Positions 9,460 through 19,249 of a stretch of DNA of 64,000 bases are shown piece after piece (the first letter of the stretch is position 1; every line of letters starts with the position of its first letter). Position numbers and translations under genes: made by a program. Source of the stretch: Branchipolynoe longqiensis (taxonomy: Eukaryota; Annelida; Polychaeta; Phyllodocida; Polynoidae); contig CM059190.1 in assembly GCA_030323885.1 (NCBI GenBank), positions 103,028,483 through 103,092,482 of the forward strand, written 5' to 3'. Below the pieces are notes generated by a model. The model worked only from the letters and a program-made list of their open reading frames with translations, did not search any database and was not told where the DNA came from.

Positions 9460-9910
9460 TTGGCTATCCCCAAGGGTTTTATGAAATGACCCCTCCCCGT
9501 AAATAACAGAATCACATGACAGGTTCTTTAAAATGCCTAAATATACTAAATAAACACATAAAAAACAACAATTACCGAGGGGAATAAAAAGCGAAGCATT
9601 GAGCATATGGTTTCAGGAATGTGGGAGGTTTTTGTGGGGTTTTGCGTTGTTTTTGTGTGGTTTCTAAACAAAATAATCGTTAGGACTTTGAGAACCATAA
9701 AATCCCCAGTTAACCAGAAAACGCCCTGATTAATGAGTTCTGGTGAATTTCCCGAATGTGGTCACGTTTTTAGGTGAGAGTGCCCCCCCCCTCCTGCCCC
9801 CTCACCTCTAATATCCCCCACACCACCGCCCCCCCCCCCTACCCGTCCACCGCCCAGTGGGGGTGGGGTGGAAAGGGGAGGGGGGAGAAGTGGGAGGTAG
9901 CGTTGGTTCA
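9460..9910. other. Unassigned, with C-rich then G-rich low complexity
   Basis: Positions 9780-9840 are C-rich and 9850-9895 G-rich, so they can pair in part. The rest is A/T-rich and unrecognised. Confidence 0.4.
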
Positions 9911-10254
9911 TTAAAGTTGCATAGTCTTATGCCTAGTACACACCTACCGTTTGTGCGCACCCACCTACCGTATACGATCTAAAACTGCCCATTTCGCGCA
10001 GAAAAATCTATAGGTGTGCGCTCCCCGCACACACCTAGCGATTGCGATTCGCGACTAAAAACTCAGTTTTAGGGCTAAAACGGGCCGATTACGATTGCGA
10101 TTCGCGATTCAAAAAATGAATCGGCCCGTTTTCAGTTTTAAGTGGGTCGGGTCGAGTCACGAGTTTTAGTGCGCGAATTGTATATGGTAGGTGTGTACTA
10201 GGCATAATGGTTTTGAGTTTCTGTCATTTTCTGATATAAATATATTAGCGTTGC
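9911..10254 (+). mobile_element. MITE-4, left part, split by MITE-1
   Basis: Starts TTAAAGTTGCATAGTC at 9911 and resumes at 10205 with ATGGTTTTGAGTTTCTGTCA after the MITE-1 insertion. It is lost after ATATATTAG near 10250. Compare the complete copies at 18814-19158 and 62766-63120. Confidence 0.75.
9930..10204 (-). mobile_element. MITE-1 copy 2, 275 bp
   Basis: Terminal repeats TGCCTAGTACACACCTACCG and its near-perfect complement ending GTACTAGGCA. It is flanked by TTA (9927-9929) and TAA (10205-10207). The inner blocks CGATTGCGATTCGCGA match copy 1 in the opposite orientation. It is nested in MITE-4, so it is the younger of the two. Confidence 0.85.
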
Positions 10255-10290
10255 TACCTGGGGAACAGAGAAGTAGGAAGCAGGATTATA

Positions 10291-10634
10291 GCCTGGTACA
10301 CACCTCCCGTATACGATTCACGTGCTAAAACTCACTGCCCAACGCGACCCGACCCGAGCCGACCCAACCCGATTCCCGACTAAAATTGAAAACAGGGGGC
10401 AATACACATATCCCGACTGCTAAAGATTGGGGTGCTCACATATAGTGTTTCTCGAACGGCCCGATTCATTTTTCGAATCTTATTCTTAAGCCCTAAAACT
10501 GAGTTTTAAGTCCCAATCGCAAGGCTCTGGTGTGATAGGGGGTCACACACCTAAAGACTGAAACTGACGAAAAACCGAACTTTAGTCGCGAAACGACCGT
10601 TTTGAGGTTTTTATACGGTAGGTGTGTACCAGGC
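10291..10634 (+). mobile_element. MITE-1 copy 3, longer variant (344 bp)
   Basis: Ends GCCTGGTACACACCTCCCGT and ACGGTAGGTGTGTACCAGGC. It has extra interior sequence (GACCCGACCCGAGCCGACCC) relative to copies 1, 2 and 4. TTA lies close to both borders. It lies 86 bp from copy 2. Confidence 0.8.
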
Positions 10635-11149
10635 TTAAGGAATATGAATGAGACAACTTTATTTGCATGACAGGCAGGGTCTCCGGCTTTCTTGTCCAGC
10701 TCTACTCAATGCAGCTGTGAGTGATCGCTAACAACATCCGACATGCAAGTGAAGTTATGCAGTAATATGAATATAATAGAGTACATGACATCACAATACA
10801 GTTCAATAATAATCACAGTACATTTTATATCATCAATAATCACAATGAACAATTCTACATCGATCAAGTCAATAATAACATTGCATTAATAACATGTCAA
10901 ATTGTTTATCAGGTCAGTTAAATGTAACTTTGATTTTAACTGATCAACCTAGAAGCTATTTCAAGTTGAGATATGGGCCTATATGTATGTCTCCGGGTTA
11001 GCGGTGGTAACCCTGCGTCGTGCGGATTTCCCGGGTTAGAGGCGAAAACTGCGTATGTATGTGTCGGGGTTAAACTAACTCGGCGACCGTAAAGTCGCCT
11101 GCACTAACCCCATGCAAAAGGAGGGTTAAAGGTGGGGTTAGGCACTGAC
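10635..11149. other. Unassigned; MITE-4-like scrap near 10926-10975
   Basis: Contains AATAATCACA repeats (10800-10850) and a scrap TAACTTTGATTTTAACTGAT matching MITE-4. Around 11040-11140 are GGGTTAGnG-type stretches with CpG, unlike the surrounding A/T-rich DNA. No gene is recognised. Confidence 0.4.
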
Positions 11150-11445
11150 TCGGCCCAAATCTATTCAATGCGACCATATTTAACAGAACTAGATACGCAA
11201 TAAGTGCGGCGATATTAATAGTGTCGAATCGACGAATGCAAAGTAAACAAATCGCCGCCGCCACCGCATGGACGTCGATATCCATACTGGCAAAATGCCA
11301 GTGGCAATGTTTTAGGCCCAAATCTATTCAATGCGACCATATTTAACAGAATTACATACGCAATAAGTGAAATTTGATGAAATTAACCCTAAAATCGAAG
11401 CATTATTAACGTAGCAGCTATATCGGCGGCGTTATTCATATTGAA
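11150..11445 (+). repeat. Two copies of a MITE-2 core-like sequence
   Basis: AAATCTATTCAATGCGACCA followed by TATTTAACAGAA occurs at about 11157 and again at about 11322, and the second copy runs on through ATTAACGTAGCAGCTA. The same block is the interior of MITE-2 (34700, 35220, 41000) and is related to the interior of TIR-8 at 1638. It may be an independent repeat captured by several elements. Confidence 0.6.
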
Positions 11446-11479
11446 TAAGTGGAGTGGAGAACCATTGCATCCAACCCTC

Positions 11480-11767
11480 GACTAATTAATTTTGGTGTGC
11501 TTGTTAAAACTCTAATAGCATAGGCTTCAGCGGGAACAGGTTATCTTGAATTGCCTCAGTATTCCCTTCTATCTGTGCCAAGCAATGTTTGATAAGTGCG
11601 CCAGTATCTAAGTTAGACACCTAGAACCAAATCTAGATGAGTGTTTTGGGGCTTTGAAAATTTGATGCTTCATCGGAATATGCAGCTTTAGTAAGTGCAC
11701 CAGTATCTAAGTTGATTATGTAGGTTTCCAAATTTAGATATAAGTGTTTCTTGGACTATGCAATTTT
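11480..11767 (+). mobile_element. MITE-4, right part with duplicated end
   Basis: Matches the right half of MITE-4 (AAAACTCTAATAGCATAGGC..TCATCGGAATATGCAGCTTT). The terminal portion AGTAAGTGCACCAGTATCTA through GGACTATGCA is then repeated, a local tandem duplication of about 75 bases. Confidence 0.65.
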
Positions 11768-11787
11768 TAAAGGATGCCTCTATTATC

Positions 11788-12100
11788 ATGGTACTGTGGC
11801 TGCAGAAGGATATTCTAAAATCATGGTACCGTGACAGCGGTGTGGCACTCTAGCATCACAGTACCGTTAATATAGATCGGCATGCTAGCATCACGGTACC
11901 CTTCTTTTACATCCGAAGGGTACAGTCAATGCCTACCCAAAATATCTAACCCTAACCCTAACCCTAACCCTAACCCTAACCCTAAACCTAACCCTAACCC
12001 TAACCCTAGCCCTGAGCGGTCCGTGATTGTAGAATAATCTACTGCCGTCACGGTACTGTGACTATAGAATCTCACGCTAGGGACATGGTACCGTGACAAT
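11788..12100. repeat. Cluster of near-palindromic TCACGGTACCGTGA motifs
   Basis: Variants of (A/T)TCAYGGTACYGTGA occur about six times: near 11789, 11822, 11858, 11892, 12048 and 12087. The central KpnI-type GGTACC palindrome is kept in several. The cluster encloses the telomere-like block at 11947-12010. No family is recognised. Confidence 0.6.
11947..12010 (-). repeat. Interstitial telomeric repeat (CCCTAA)n
   Basis: About ten CCCTAA hexamers with one CTAAAC slip and a terminal CCCTAG variant. On the minus strand this is TTAGGG, the usual bilaterian telomere unit. It lies inside the window with ordinary repeats on both sides, so it is interstitial here. Confidence 0.95.
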
Positions 12101-12235
12101 AGTCACTCCGATTTTTAAAACTAGGTTGCAGCCGACAATGCTGACCTTGACCTGTTGACAGTCGTTTCTCCACGTGGTTCATGAATTGTGGCCAGCGTCG
12201 ACAAGTCTGAGCCAGACTGCACAAAAACAGGGTGG

Positions 12236-12310
<75 letters not shown>
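12236..12310 (+). repeat. (TG)n microsatellite, about 37 dinucleotides
   Basis: Uninterrupted TG run. Frames through it on both strands are artefacts. Confidence 0.98.
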
Positions 12311-12311
<1 letters not shown>

Positions 12312-12369
12312 TTTGAGATTCAGGAGAATCGTGAGCAGATTCCTAAACATGGTTAATATTTGATACCAG

Positions 12370-12536
12370 GGTGCGCGGTGTCCGGCCTGGGCGGAGGTGC
12401 GGGGGGGCAGGGGCGACGTCCATTGGCCGGTTCTGATCCTCGTTGTCGTCTGCTTCAGTTAGCATGACGTCATCGATAGAAGCATGCGCAAAAAGAGCCC
12501 TGCTTTTGGCGGGAAGGAAAATGTCGTCTGCCTTGT
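12370..12536. promoter_or_regulatory. Candidate regulatory module: CCAAT, CRE, E2F-like, GTCGTCTGC
   Basis: In order: reverse CCAAT in CCATTGGCC (12420), GTCGTCTGC (12445), perfect CRE palindrome TGACGTCA (12465-12472), NRF1-like GCATGCGCA (12482), E2F-like TTTTGGCGGGAA (12504-12515) and GTCGTCTGC again (12523-12531). Local G+C is higher than its surroundings. A CRE / E2F-like / GTCGTCTGC order recurs at 13389-13472. No downstream coding frame is recognised, so promoter function is only a possibility. Confidence 0.35.
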
Positions 12537-13068
12537 TTAAAGATGTATAGTCCGATGAAACATAACATTTTCAAACCGAAAACAATTATCTAAATTTGAT
12601 TCCACATATCTAACTTAGAAGTTAGATATTGATGAACTTATTAAATATTTGTCACCACACAGAAGGGGATGCTGAGGCAATTGAATAGAATATGTTACCG
12701 CAAAAGCTTATGGTGTAAGAATGTTGGCATGTTTGCTGAAACTAATTTTGTATGTTTGCACCTCAAATATCTCAAAAGTTAGCAATTTAAAATCAAAGTT
12801 ACTTCAAACTAAAGTAAGGTACATCACAACAATCAACCTGATATGCTGTATAAGATTATATGAGTATAATAACACGGAATACTATACTATCCTAGCACCC
12901 ACACACCAGTGATCGGGTGCTGGAACCTCACCTACTCATCTACTGCTCATGCCTCAGCTCCGACAGTGGCGCCACCGCTCGCCTGCTCAGCCACTGTCCT
13001 ACTCACTTGCCGCTGAGAATTCTCAGAAAAAGTCAGAAACTCAAAACCATCGCACTATGCAACTTTAA
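12537..13068 (-). mobile_element. MITE-4 copy with internal insertion
   Basis: Begins TTAAAGATGTATAGTCCGAT and ends CACTATGCAACTTTAA, the two MITE-4 ends. The interior matches to about 12845. About 160 bases, 12850-13010 (CACCCACACACCAGTGATCG and on), do not belong to the family. The element separates the module at 12370-12536 from the CRE at 13071. Confidence 0.75.
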
Positions 13069-13070
13069 CA

Positions 13071-13078
13071 TGACGTCA
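13071..13078. promoter_or_regulatory. CRE palindrome TGACGTCA
   Basis: Perfect 8-bp CREB/ATF-type palindrome squeezed between MITE-4 (ends 13068) and a SINE-A (from 13083). It is one of six in 12465-17094. Confidence 0.4.
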
Positions 13079-13082
13079 TTGG

Positions 13083-13368
13083 CTTGTTTGTTGTGGTTTT
13101 ATGTCTTAGCAACGTGTAAGGTCATATTAGGAGAGGTACCAACTTGTGACAGTTCCCACTCTTTATAGTGCTGCCCCACTGGGATACCAGGCCGCTGGCA
13201 CAATGACTCAATATCCCACTCAGTCAGATTATCCTGATACTGAGCCAACCCGTCCTTGTCCTCTCCTAGTAAAGCAGAGTGCCAGGCTAGGTAGTAACAC
13301 GTATCAATGTTGTTAAGTCATTATTTTGCCTCGGCCGAGATTCGAACTCCCGACCTCCATAGAACCAT
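13083..13368 (-). mobile_element. SINE-A copy
   Basis: The minus strand runs from a B-box GAGTTCGAATCTC near 13340 to the tail CATAAAACCACAACAAACAA at 13083. The head A-box end is truncated. Confidence 0.85.
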
Positions 13369-13952
13369 GGTTAGTAATAGTATGAGTATGACGTCATTGT
13401 GAGAACCACGAAGAAGAGTGGACAATTAGGAGTTGGGTTTTTGGCGGGAAATATGCCTTAATTGTCGTCTGCTGGCAGTAAATTCTAAACGACTCGTTAA
13501 TTATTATCCTGTTCCTGAAAATGGATGTTGCTTTTTTCACTCTTCACAATGCTGTAGTTTAATTCCGTGAATGTGTGAGTTGGCTAGTTTTACTGAAATT
13601 AGATGACGACAATCAGTTTAGAATTGAATAAATTAACAAACTATGACGTCAAGGACAGTGAATGCTTCCTTCCATATAAAAGTTCGGCATTCCATAGATT
13701 CGTGACCTCTGACGTCATAAAATGGGATTATGTCCTTTTATATAAGAACCCAGCATTGAATCGATTCGTATACTCTGGCGTCACGTTCTTTTTATGCAAC
13801 CACAAACTACCATCTAAAATAGCGATTATATAAACTATTTTTTTCTGCTCAGACTAAACGGTTACATTTTATTTAGAATTGTTAATCGATTTTTTTTTTC
13901 CTTTGTGCTACAAATATTGAAGGTAATTTTGTTGTGGAGGTGGGGAGTGATT
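13369..13952. other. Unassigned island with CRE cluster and a short tandem duplication
   Basis: TGACGTCA lies at 13389, 13644 and 13710, TTTTTGGCGGGAA at 13438 and GTCGTCTGC at 13464. A segment of about 65 bases (TATATAA..GCATTCCATAGATTCG..GACGTCAT) is duplicated with changes between about 13675 and 13795. A 76-codon frame on the plus strand (13603-13833) covers the duplication and has no recognisable similarity. Confidence 0.4.
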
Positions 13953-14082
13953 GATTAAGCAGGAGAAATTTCAATCGTTGATAATTAGTCTTTGTCATTC
14001 CACTGCTCCTTGCCCTATCCTAATAATGTCGAGCGCCTGGCTAGGAAGCGACAAGTAATCATGTTTAAACGGTTGATTTGAC
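13953..14082 (-). mobile_element. SINE-A2 fragment (SINE-A head, different tail)
   Basis: The minus strand reads the SINE-A segment CCTAGCCAGGCGCTCGACAT, GATAGGGCAAGGAGCAGTGG, then the A2-specific tail GAATGACAAAG..GAAATTTCTCCTGCTTAAT. The same tail is at 22925-23095 and 57742-57953. Confidence 0.7.
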
Positions 14083-14424
14083 AGTCACAATAAGCACCCT
14101 GTTATGACAATAAGCACCCTGTTGTGACAATAAGCACACTGGTGTGACAATAAGCACACTGATATGACAATAAGGACATTGTTGTGACAATAACCACCAT
14201 GCTGTGACAATAAGCACACTGCTGTGACAAAAACTACACTGAGATGACAATAAGCACATGGCTGTGACAATAAGCACATGGCTGTGACAATAAGTACACT
14301 GTTGTGACAATAAGCACCCTGCTGTGACAGTGCAGTGACAATAAGCTCACTGATATGAGAATAAGCACACTGCTGTGAGAATAAGCACACTGATGTGACA
14401 ATAAGCATACTGACATGACAATAG
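14083..14424 (+). repeat. 20-bp satellite, left block (about 17 units)
   Basis: The unit is TGACAATAAGCACACTGNTG. It is the same array family as 15147-16868, from which it is separated by a 720-bp non-repeat segment. The 20-bp period leaves all three minus-strand frames open, which explains the ORFs here. Confidence 0.93.
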
Positions 14425-15146
14425 ACGAGATCACAGTTCCGACTGCGCATGCGCTGAAAACGGCATTGGCAGCAAAGCAAAGGCGTACAGCCATTGAGTT
14501 TGCCGATACGCATAGGGCACAACTTCCATTTCATTCAAAATTAATAGAAATTCATAACAATTTGGCATAAACATGTATGCACACATGCAATATAATGATC
14601 TGATGAATATAACTAAGACAGAACTAGCCATAGTTAAACATTTTGAGCTAAGAAACATACAATTCCACACAAAACAATCGGTCACTTTAAGGCTGATATC
14701 CACATCACTATTCTTGTTCTATATATTAAAATGCCAAATGTGTCAACAGACACTTGTTTCAAAGAAATATATAACCAATATATGATTAACCCTACTAATT
14801 TTCTAGTTCTACCTGTGTCATTAACCATAGTATATAAATAAAAACATGAATAAAATAAGTAAAACTGACTCTGGCTATGGCTCTAACACTAGTCTAAGTG
14901 CCCAGATTTCTTTAAATCTAAATGCACAAGGCATAAGATGTGCTGATTATATTGATGTATATGCTTAATTATCTTCTTTTTTTTATCTGTTCTTTTTAGT
15001 TGGTATTCTATGTACCAAACAAGAGCTGAGATGAGGTGAAATTAGCACATTTCATAGCTGCACCCAGTGTATTAGCATTTGCCATGTGCTTCTCGCGGGT
15101 TTGTTTTTCTTCCACAATGCACCGCGCCACTGGAATAGTGGTGTAG
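14425..15146. other. Segment interrupting the 20-bp satellite
   Basis: The array stops at GACAATA and resumes TATAAGCATACTG. The segment starts GACGAGATCACAGTTCC and ends CACTGGAATAGTGGTGTAGTC, so the outermost bases (TAGAC..GTCTA) are inverted. The interior is A/T-rich and has no protein-like frame. It could be an inserted element, or unique DNA between two arrays. Confidence 0.45.
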
Positions 15147-16868
15147 TCTATAAGCATACTGTTGTGACAATAAGCATACTGTTGTGACAATAAGCACACT
15201 GATGTGATAATAAGCACACTGATGTGACAATAAGCACACTGCTGTGAAAATAAGCATGGTAATGTGGCAATAACCAGACTGCAGTGACAATAAGCACACT
15301 AGTATGAAAATAAGCACCCTGATGTGACAATAAGCACCCTGCTGTGACAATAAGCATAATGACATGACAATAAGCATAATGGTATGACAATAATCACTCT
15401 GATGTGACAATAAGCACACTGATGTGACCATAAGCATACTGGCATGACAATAAGCATACTGATGTGACAATAATCATGATGATGTGACAATAAGCACACT
15501 GATGTGACAATAAGCACGCTGCTGTGACAATAAGCATAATGACATGACAATAAGCATAATGGTATGACAATAATCACTCTGATGTGACAATAAGAACACT
15601 GATGTGACCATAAGCATACTCGCATGACAATAAGCATACTGATGTGACACTAAGCACGATAATGTGACAATAAGCACACTGATATGACAATAAGCACCCT
15701 GCTGTGACAATAAGCACCCTCTGTGACAATAAGCATAATGAAATGACAATAAGCATAATGGTATGACAATAATCACTCTGATGTGACAATAAGCACACTG
15801 ATGTGACCATAAGCATACTCGCATGACAATAAGCATACTGATGTGACACTAAGCACGATAATGTGACAATAAGCACACTGATGTGACAATAAGCACTCTG
15901 CTGTAACAATAAGCATGCTAATGTTGCAATAACGACACTGCAGTGACAATAAGCACACTGATACGAGATTAAGCATACTGCAGTGACAATAACAATAAGC
16001 ACACTACAGTGACAATAAGCACACCGATGTGACAATAAGCCTACTGATATGACAATAAGCATACTGCTGTGACAATAAGTACACTGATGTGACAATAAGC
16101 ACACTGATGTGACAATAAGCATGCTGATGTGGCAATAAGCACATTGCAATGACAATAAGCACACTGATATGACAATAAACATACTGCTGTGCCAATACGC
16201 ACACTGCTGTGACAATGAGCATACTGATGTGACAATAAACACTCTGATGTGACAATTAGCATGCTGGTGTGACAATAATCGCACTGTTGTGATAATAAGC
16301 ACACTGCAGTGACAATAAGCACACTGATATGACAATAAACATACTGCTGTGGCAATAAGCACACTGCAGTGACAATAAGCACACTGATATGACAATAAAC
16401 ATACTGCTGTGACAATAACCACACTGCATTGACAATGAGCACACTGATGTGATGATAAGCATACTGTGTGGCAATAACAATAAGCACACTGAGGTGACAA
16501 TAAGCACACTGAGGTGACAATAAGCACACTGGTGTGACAATAAGCATACTGAGATGACAATATGCACACTGCTGTGACAATAAGCACACTGAGGTGACAA
16601 TGAGCACACTGCAGTGACAATAAGTACACTGTTGTGACAATGAGCAAACTGTTGTGACAATGAGCACGCTGAGGTGACAATGAGCACACTGCTGTGACAA
16701 TAAGCATGCTGGTGTGGCAATAAGCATACTGATATGACAATAAGCACACTGCTGTGATAATAAGCAAACTGAGGTGACAATGAGCATACTGATGTGACAA
16801 TAAGCACACTGCTATGACAATAAGCACACTGCTGTGACAATAAGCACACTGCTGTGACAATAAGCACT
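15147..16868 (+). repeat. 20-bp satellite, main block (about 86 units)
   Basis: The unit is TGACAATAAGCACACTGNTG, with variants at positions 17-20 and in AAGCAC. Longer similar blocks (for example around 15340-15540 and 15520-15650) show higher-order duplication. A few units change phase (15720, 15985, 16475). A 428-codon minus-strand frame is a by-product of the period: parallel frames are also open. Confidence 0.95.
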
Positions 16869-17226
16869 GCTAACTGTTAACGACTCTATTCAGTGTCGGT
16901 AATTACTGCTGATAACACGTTGGCGACAGTGACTATCTATAAGTCACGCTGTGTTTCGCCAGGTCTTTACGATGCCCCCCTCCTCTGACAGGCTAATTGG
17001 GACGCCGGGGTAAGTGTTCCAACTTTAATTAGATGCTCCGTTTGATAGTCGGACCGGCGGAATGTTGTCTGCTGCAATAATGGCAGTGACGTCACGGCTA
17101 CCCGCTTGTGGCTGCGCACGCAACGAAGGTGCTATGTAGGTCAAACTGACGCCCGAAGGTGTGGGGCATTCTGGGACACGTCCAATGTAGATGTGCGCCG
17201 TGCAGCGGGCAATTAGCATATTGCGG
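16869..17226. other. Unassigned, G+C-richer island with CRE
   Basis: Contains TGACGTCA at 17087-17094, TTGTCTGCTGC at 17064 and several CpG-containing words between 16970 and 17200. It contrasts with the satellite on its left and the AT tract on its right. No ORF is recognised. Confidence 0.4.
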
Positions 17227-17406
17227 GGATGTATATAAATATATATATATATATAAATATATATATATTCTTATATATATATAACAATATATATATATAA
17301 CAATATATATAACAATATATATATATATTTATATATAACAATATATATATAACAATATATATAACAATATATATATATATTTATATATATATTTCTATGT
17401 GTGTGC

Positions 17407-17443
<37 letters not shown>

Positions 17444-17520
17444 TAGGCATATATATACATGCACACACATAGAAATAAGTGTATGTGTGCGCGCGTGTAC
17501 ACACATATACATAATATTAT
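17227..17520. repeat. AT microsatellite with a long perfect hairpin
   Basis: (TA)n and ACAATATATAT repeats. ATTTCTATGTGTGTGCATGT (from 17391) and its exact complement ACATGCACACACATAGAAAT (to 17475), extended by TA pairs, make arms of about 27 bp with a loop of about 28 bases. Likely cruciform-forming. Confidence 0.9.
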
Positions 17521-17524
17521 GTAT

Positions 17525-17890
17525 ATTGGTTGGTTGTTGGAGTTTTACGTCCTGGCAACATCTAAGGTCATATCAGGACGGGTAGCTCAGGTGGTAGCCT
17601 GTCCACCTGTGAAGATGTCGGTCATCCGATCGATCCTGCTCAGTGGACCCATTTGTCATTTGGGCTATTTTCCATTCCAACCGGTGGTCCACAACTGGTT
17701 CATCAGAGATCATTGTATGTGCTGTCCTGTCTGTGGAAAAGTGCATATGAAAGACCCTTGCTGCTTATTGGAAAGAGTAGCCTATGTGGCAGCAGCGAGT
17801 TTCCTCCAAAGAAACACATTTGACGTCCAATAGCCGATGATACAAAAATCAATGTGCTCTAGAGGAGTGTTAAATAAAACAGGCTTCTTG
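17525..17890 (+). mobile_element. Chimera: SINE-A tail (minus) joined to SINE-B (plus)
   Basis: 17525-17578 is SINE-A tail in reverse (TTGTTGGAGTTTTACGTCC to ATATCAGGACGGGTA). At GGACGGGTAG it becomes SINE-B head (GTAGCTCAGGTGGTAG..CACCTGTGAAG). SINE-B then runs to its tail GTTAAATAAAACAGGC near 17885. The junction lies in a word shared by both families, which suits a template switch during reverse transcription. Confidence 0.75.
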
Positions 17891-18263
17891 TTTCTGGTTA
17901 ATCTCAACTTTCCACATGTTAACTACGATGGTACTTGTATTTTTATTTGACTGAATAAATTCTAAATGCACTCACGGCCTAAGTTAGGCTTATCGGCATG
18001 GCAGGCTCAGACCTGGGTCTGATATCATTTGTACAGCCCCACAACGGTGTGATCAATTATTCACAGGCTGCAGATTACTTTTAGTCAAACGAGTTCATGG
18101 CGCTTCATATAGTTGCATGACACGGCACTTTGTGTTGTTCTTCGAACACACTTTTTTCCCGCCAGTGAACACCATGATTAATGCGATTACACTTCTTGTT
18201 CGCCACAGCCGGTGGCCGGTTTTACTAGGAGGTAGTCGATCAATTTCCACCAAATTGTAAATT
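17891..18263. other. Unassigned sequence
   Basis: No family, RNA or protein-like frame is recognised. TTTTTTCCCGCCAG near 18150 is an inverse E2F-like word. Confidence 0.35.
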
Positions 18264-18442
18264 CCTCTAAAACTTCTCTAAATCGACTGACCATGGCACC
18301 GACTTTAAGTGATCCATTTAGGGAGGTGATCGGTTTAGGGAGTTCAAATATCTTTACAATGGTATTGTTGTGACCCAAATGAAGCGAGCGATATAGGGGA
18401 GTGGTCGATCTGTGGAGGTTGTCGGTTAGAGAGGTTTTACTG
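18264..18442 (+). mobile_element. MITE-5 copy (pogo/Tigger-like ends)
   Basis: Ends CTAAAACTTCTCTAAATCGA and GAGAGGTTTTACTG. Similar elements are at 34300-34475 and 48535-48688. The internal GATCGGTTTAGGGAG and GATATAGGGGAGTGGTCGAT are shared. TIRs of the CAGTAAAACCTC type are typical of pogo/Tigger relatives; no transposase is encoded. Confidence 0.75.
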
Positions 18443-18467
18443 TGTATCGTGAGGGGGTCGGGTCGGG

Positions 18468-18806
18468 TTGGTTGGTTGTTGGAGCTTTCGTGGCAACATC
18501 TAAGGTCATGTCAGAACGAGTACCGATAGTGTGCACTCATGGCGACTTTATAGTGCTGCCCCACTGGGAAATCAGGCCACTGGCACCATGACCTGATATC
18601 CCACTCAGTCACATAATCCTGACACTGAACCGACCACTCCTTGCTCTATCCTACTAATGCCAAGCGCCTGGCTGGGAAACGACAAATATACATTTTTAAG
18701 TCATTGTTTTGACTCGACCATGGTTTGAACGCGTGGGTTCGAATTACATGATCTACCAAAACGGGAGGCGGATGCTCAACTCATTCGGCCATCTCATCTA
18801 GTGTGA
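18468..18806 (-). mobile_element. SINE-A copy, near full-length
   Basis: The minus strand runs from head (A-box GGCCGAATGAGTTGAGC, B-box region with a duplicated GGTTCGAA word) to the tail at 18468. An extra 20 to 25 bases lie within the anticodon-to-B-box part, also seen in the copy at 23474-23832, so this is a subfamily. Confidence 0.85.
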
Positions 18807-18813
18807 GGGGGCC

Positions 18814-19158
18814 TTAAAGCTGCACAGTCTGAGGGTTTTGATCTTCTACCATTTTCCGCGATAATATATTACGTTGATCTATATAATCTACCTTACTTTA
18901 GTTTGTTTGAAGTAACTTTGATTTTAAACTGGTTAACTTACGAGATATTTTAAGTGTAAACATGCTAAATTAATATGTGCATGCTTGTCAAAACTCTGAT
19001 CCCATAGGCTTCAACAGTAACATGTTCTATTAAATTGACATTGTACGCCCTTCTATGCAGCAACAACTGCTTAATAAGTGATTGCATATGTAGGTTCGAA
19101 TCTAGATCAGTGTTTTGCTTTAGAAGTTTGGTGCTTTAATCGGACTATTCAGCTTTAA
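18814..19158 (+). mobile_element. MITE-4, complete (345 bp)
   Basis: Starts TTAAAGCTGCACAGTCTGAG, ends TCGGACTATTCAGCTTTAA. The interior carries TAATCTACCTTACTTTAGTT, GAAGTAACTTTGATTTTAAA and GCATGCTTGTCAAAACTCTG. It is a reference copy of the family. TTA/TAA at the ends may be target duplication or part of the TIR. Confidence 0.85.
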
Positions 19159-19249
19159 TCGTGAAGAAAGAACACACCCTCCTGGTTGGAGTTCAAAGTT
19201 TGGGCAGAACTTCTTTCATGTGTGTTTACTTAAAGGCAAACAGAAGTTT

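Noticed and set aside
11947..12010. Chromosome end
   Set aside because: Only about 64 bases of telomere repeat, with ordinary sequence on both sides.
12370..13472. Firm promoter call
   Set aside because: Motif clusters are suggestive, but no gene can be linked and transposons fill the interval. Reported as a candidate only.
15574..16860. 428-codon minus-strand frame rich in Cys, His and Leu
   Set aside because: It is produced by the 20-bp satellite, whose period opens all three minus-strand frames. There is no independent coding signal.
14083..16868. CRISPR-like array
   Set aside because: Units are contiguous and similar along their full length, with no unique spacers. The window is eukaryotic.
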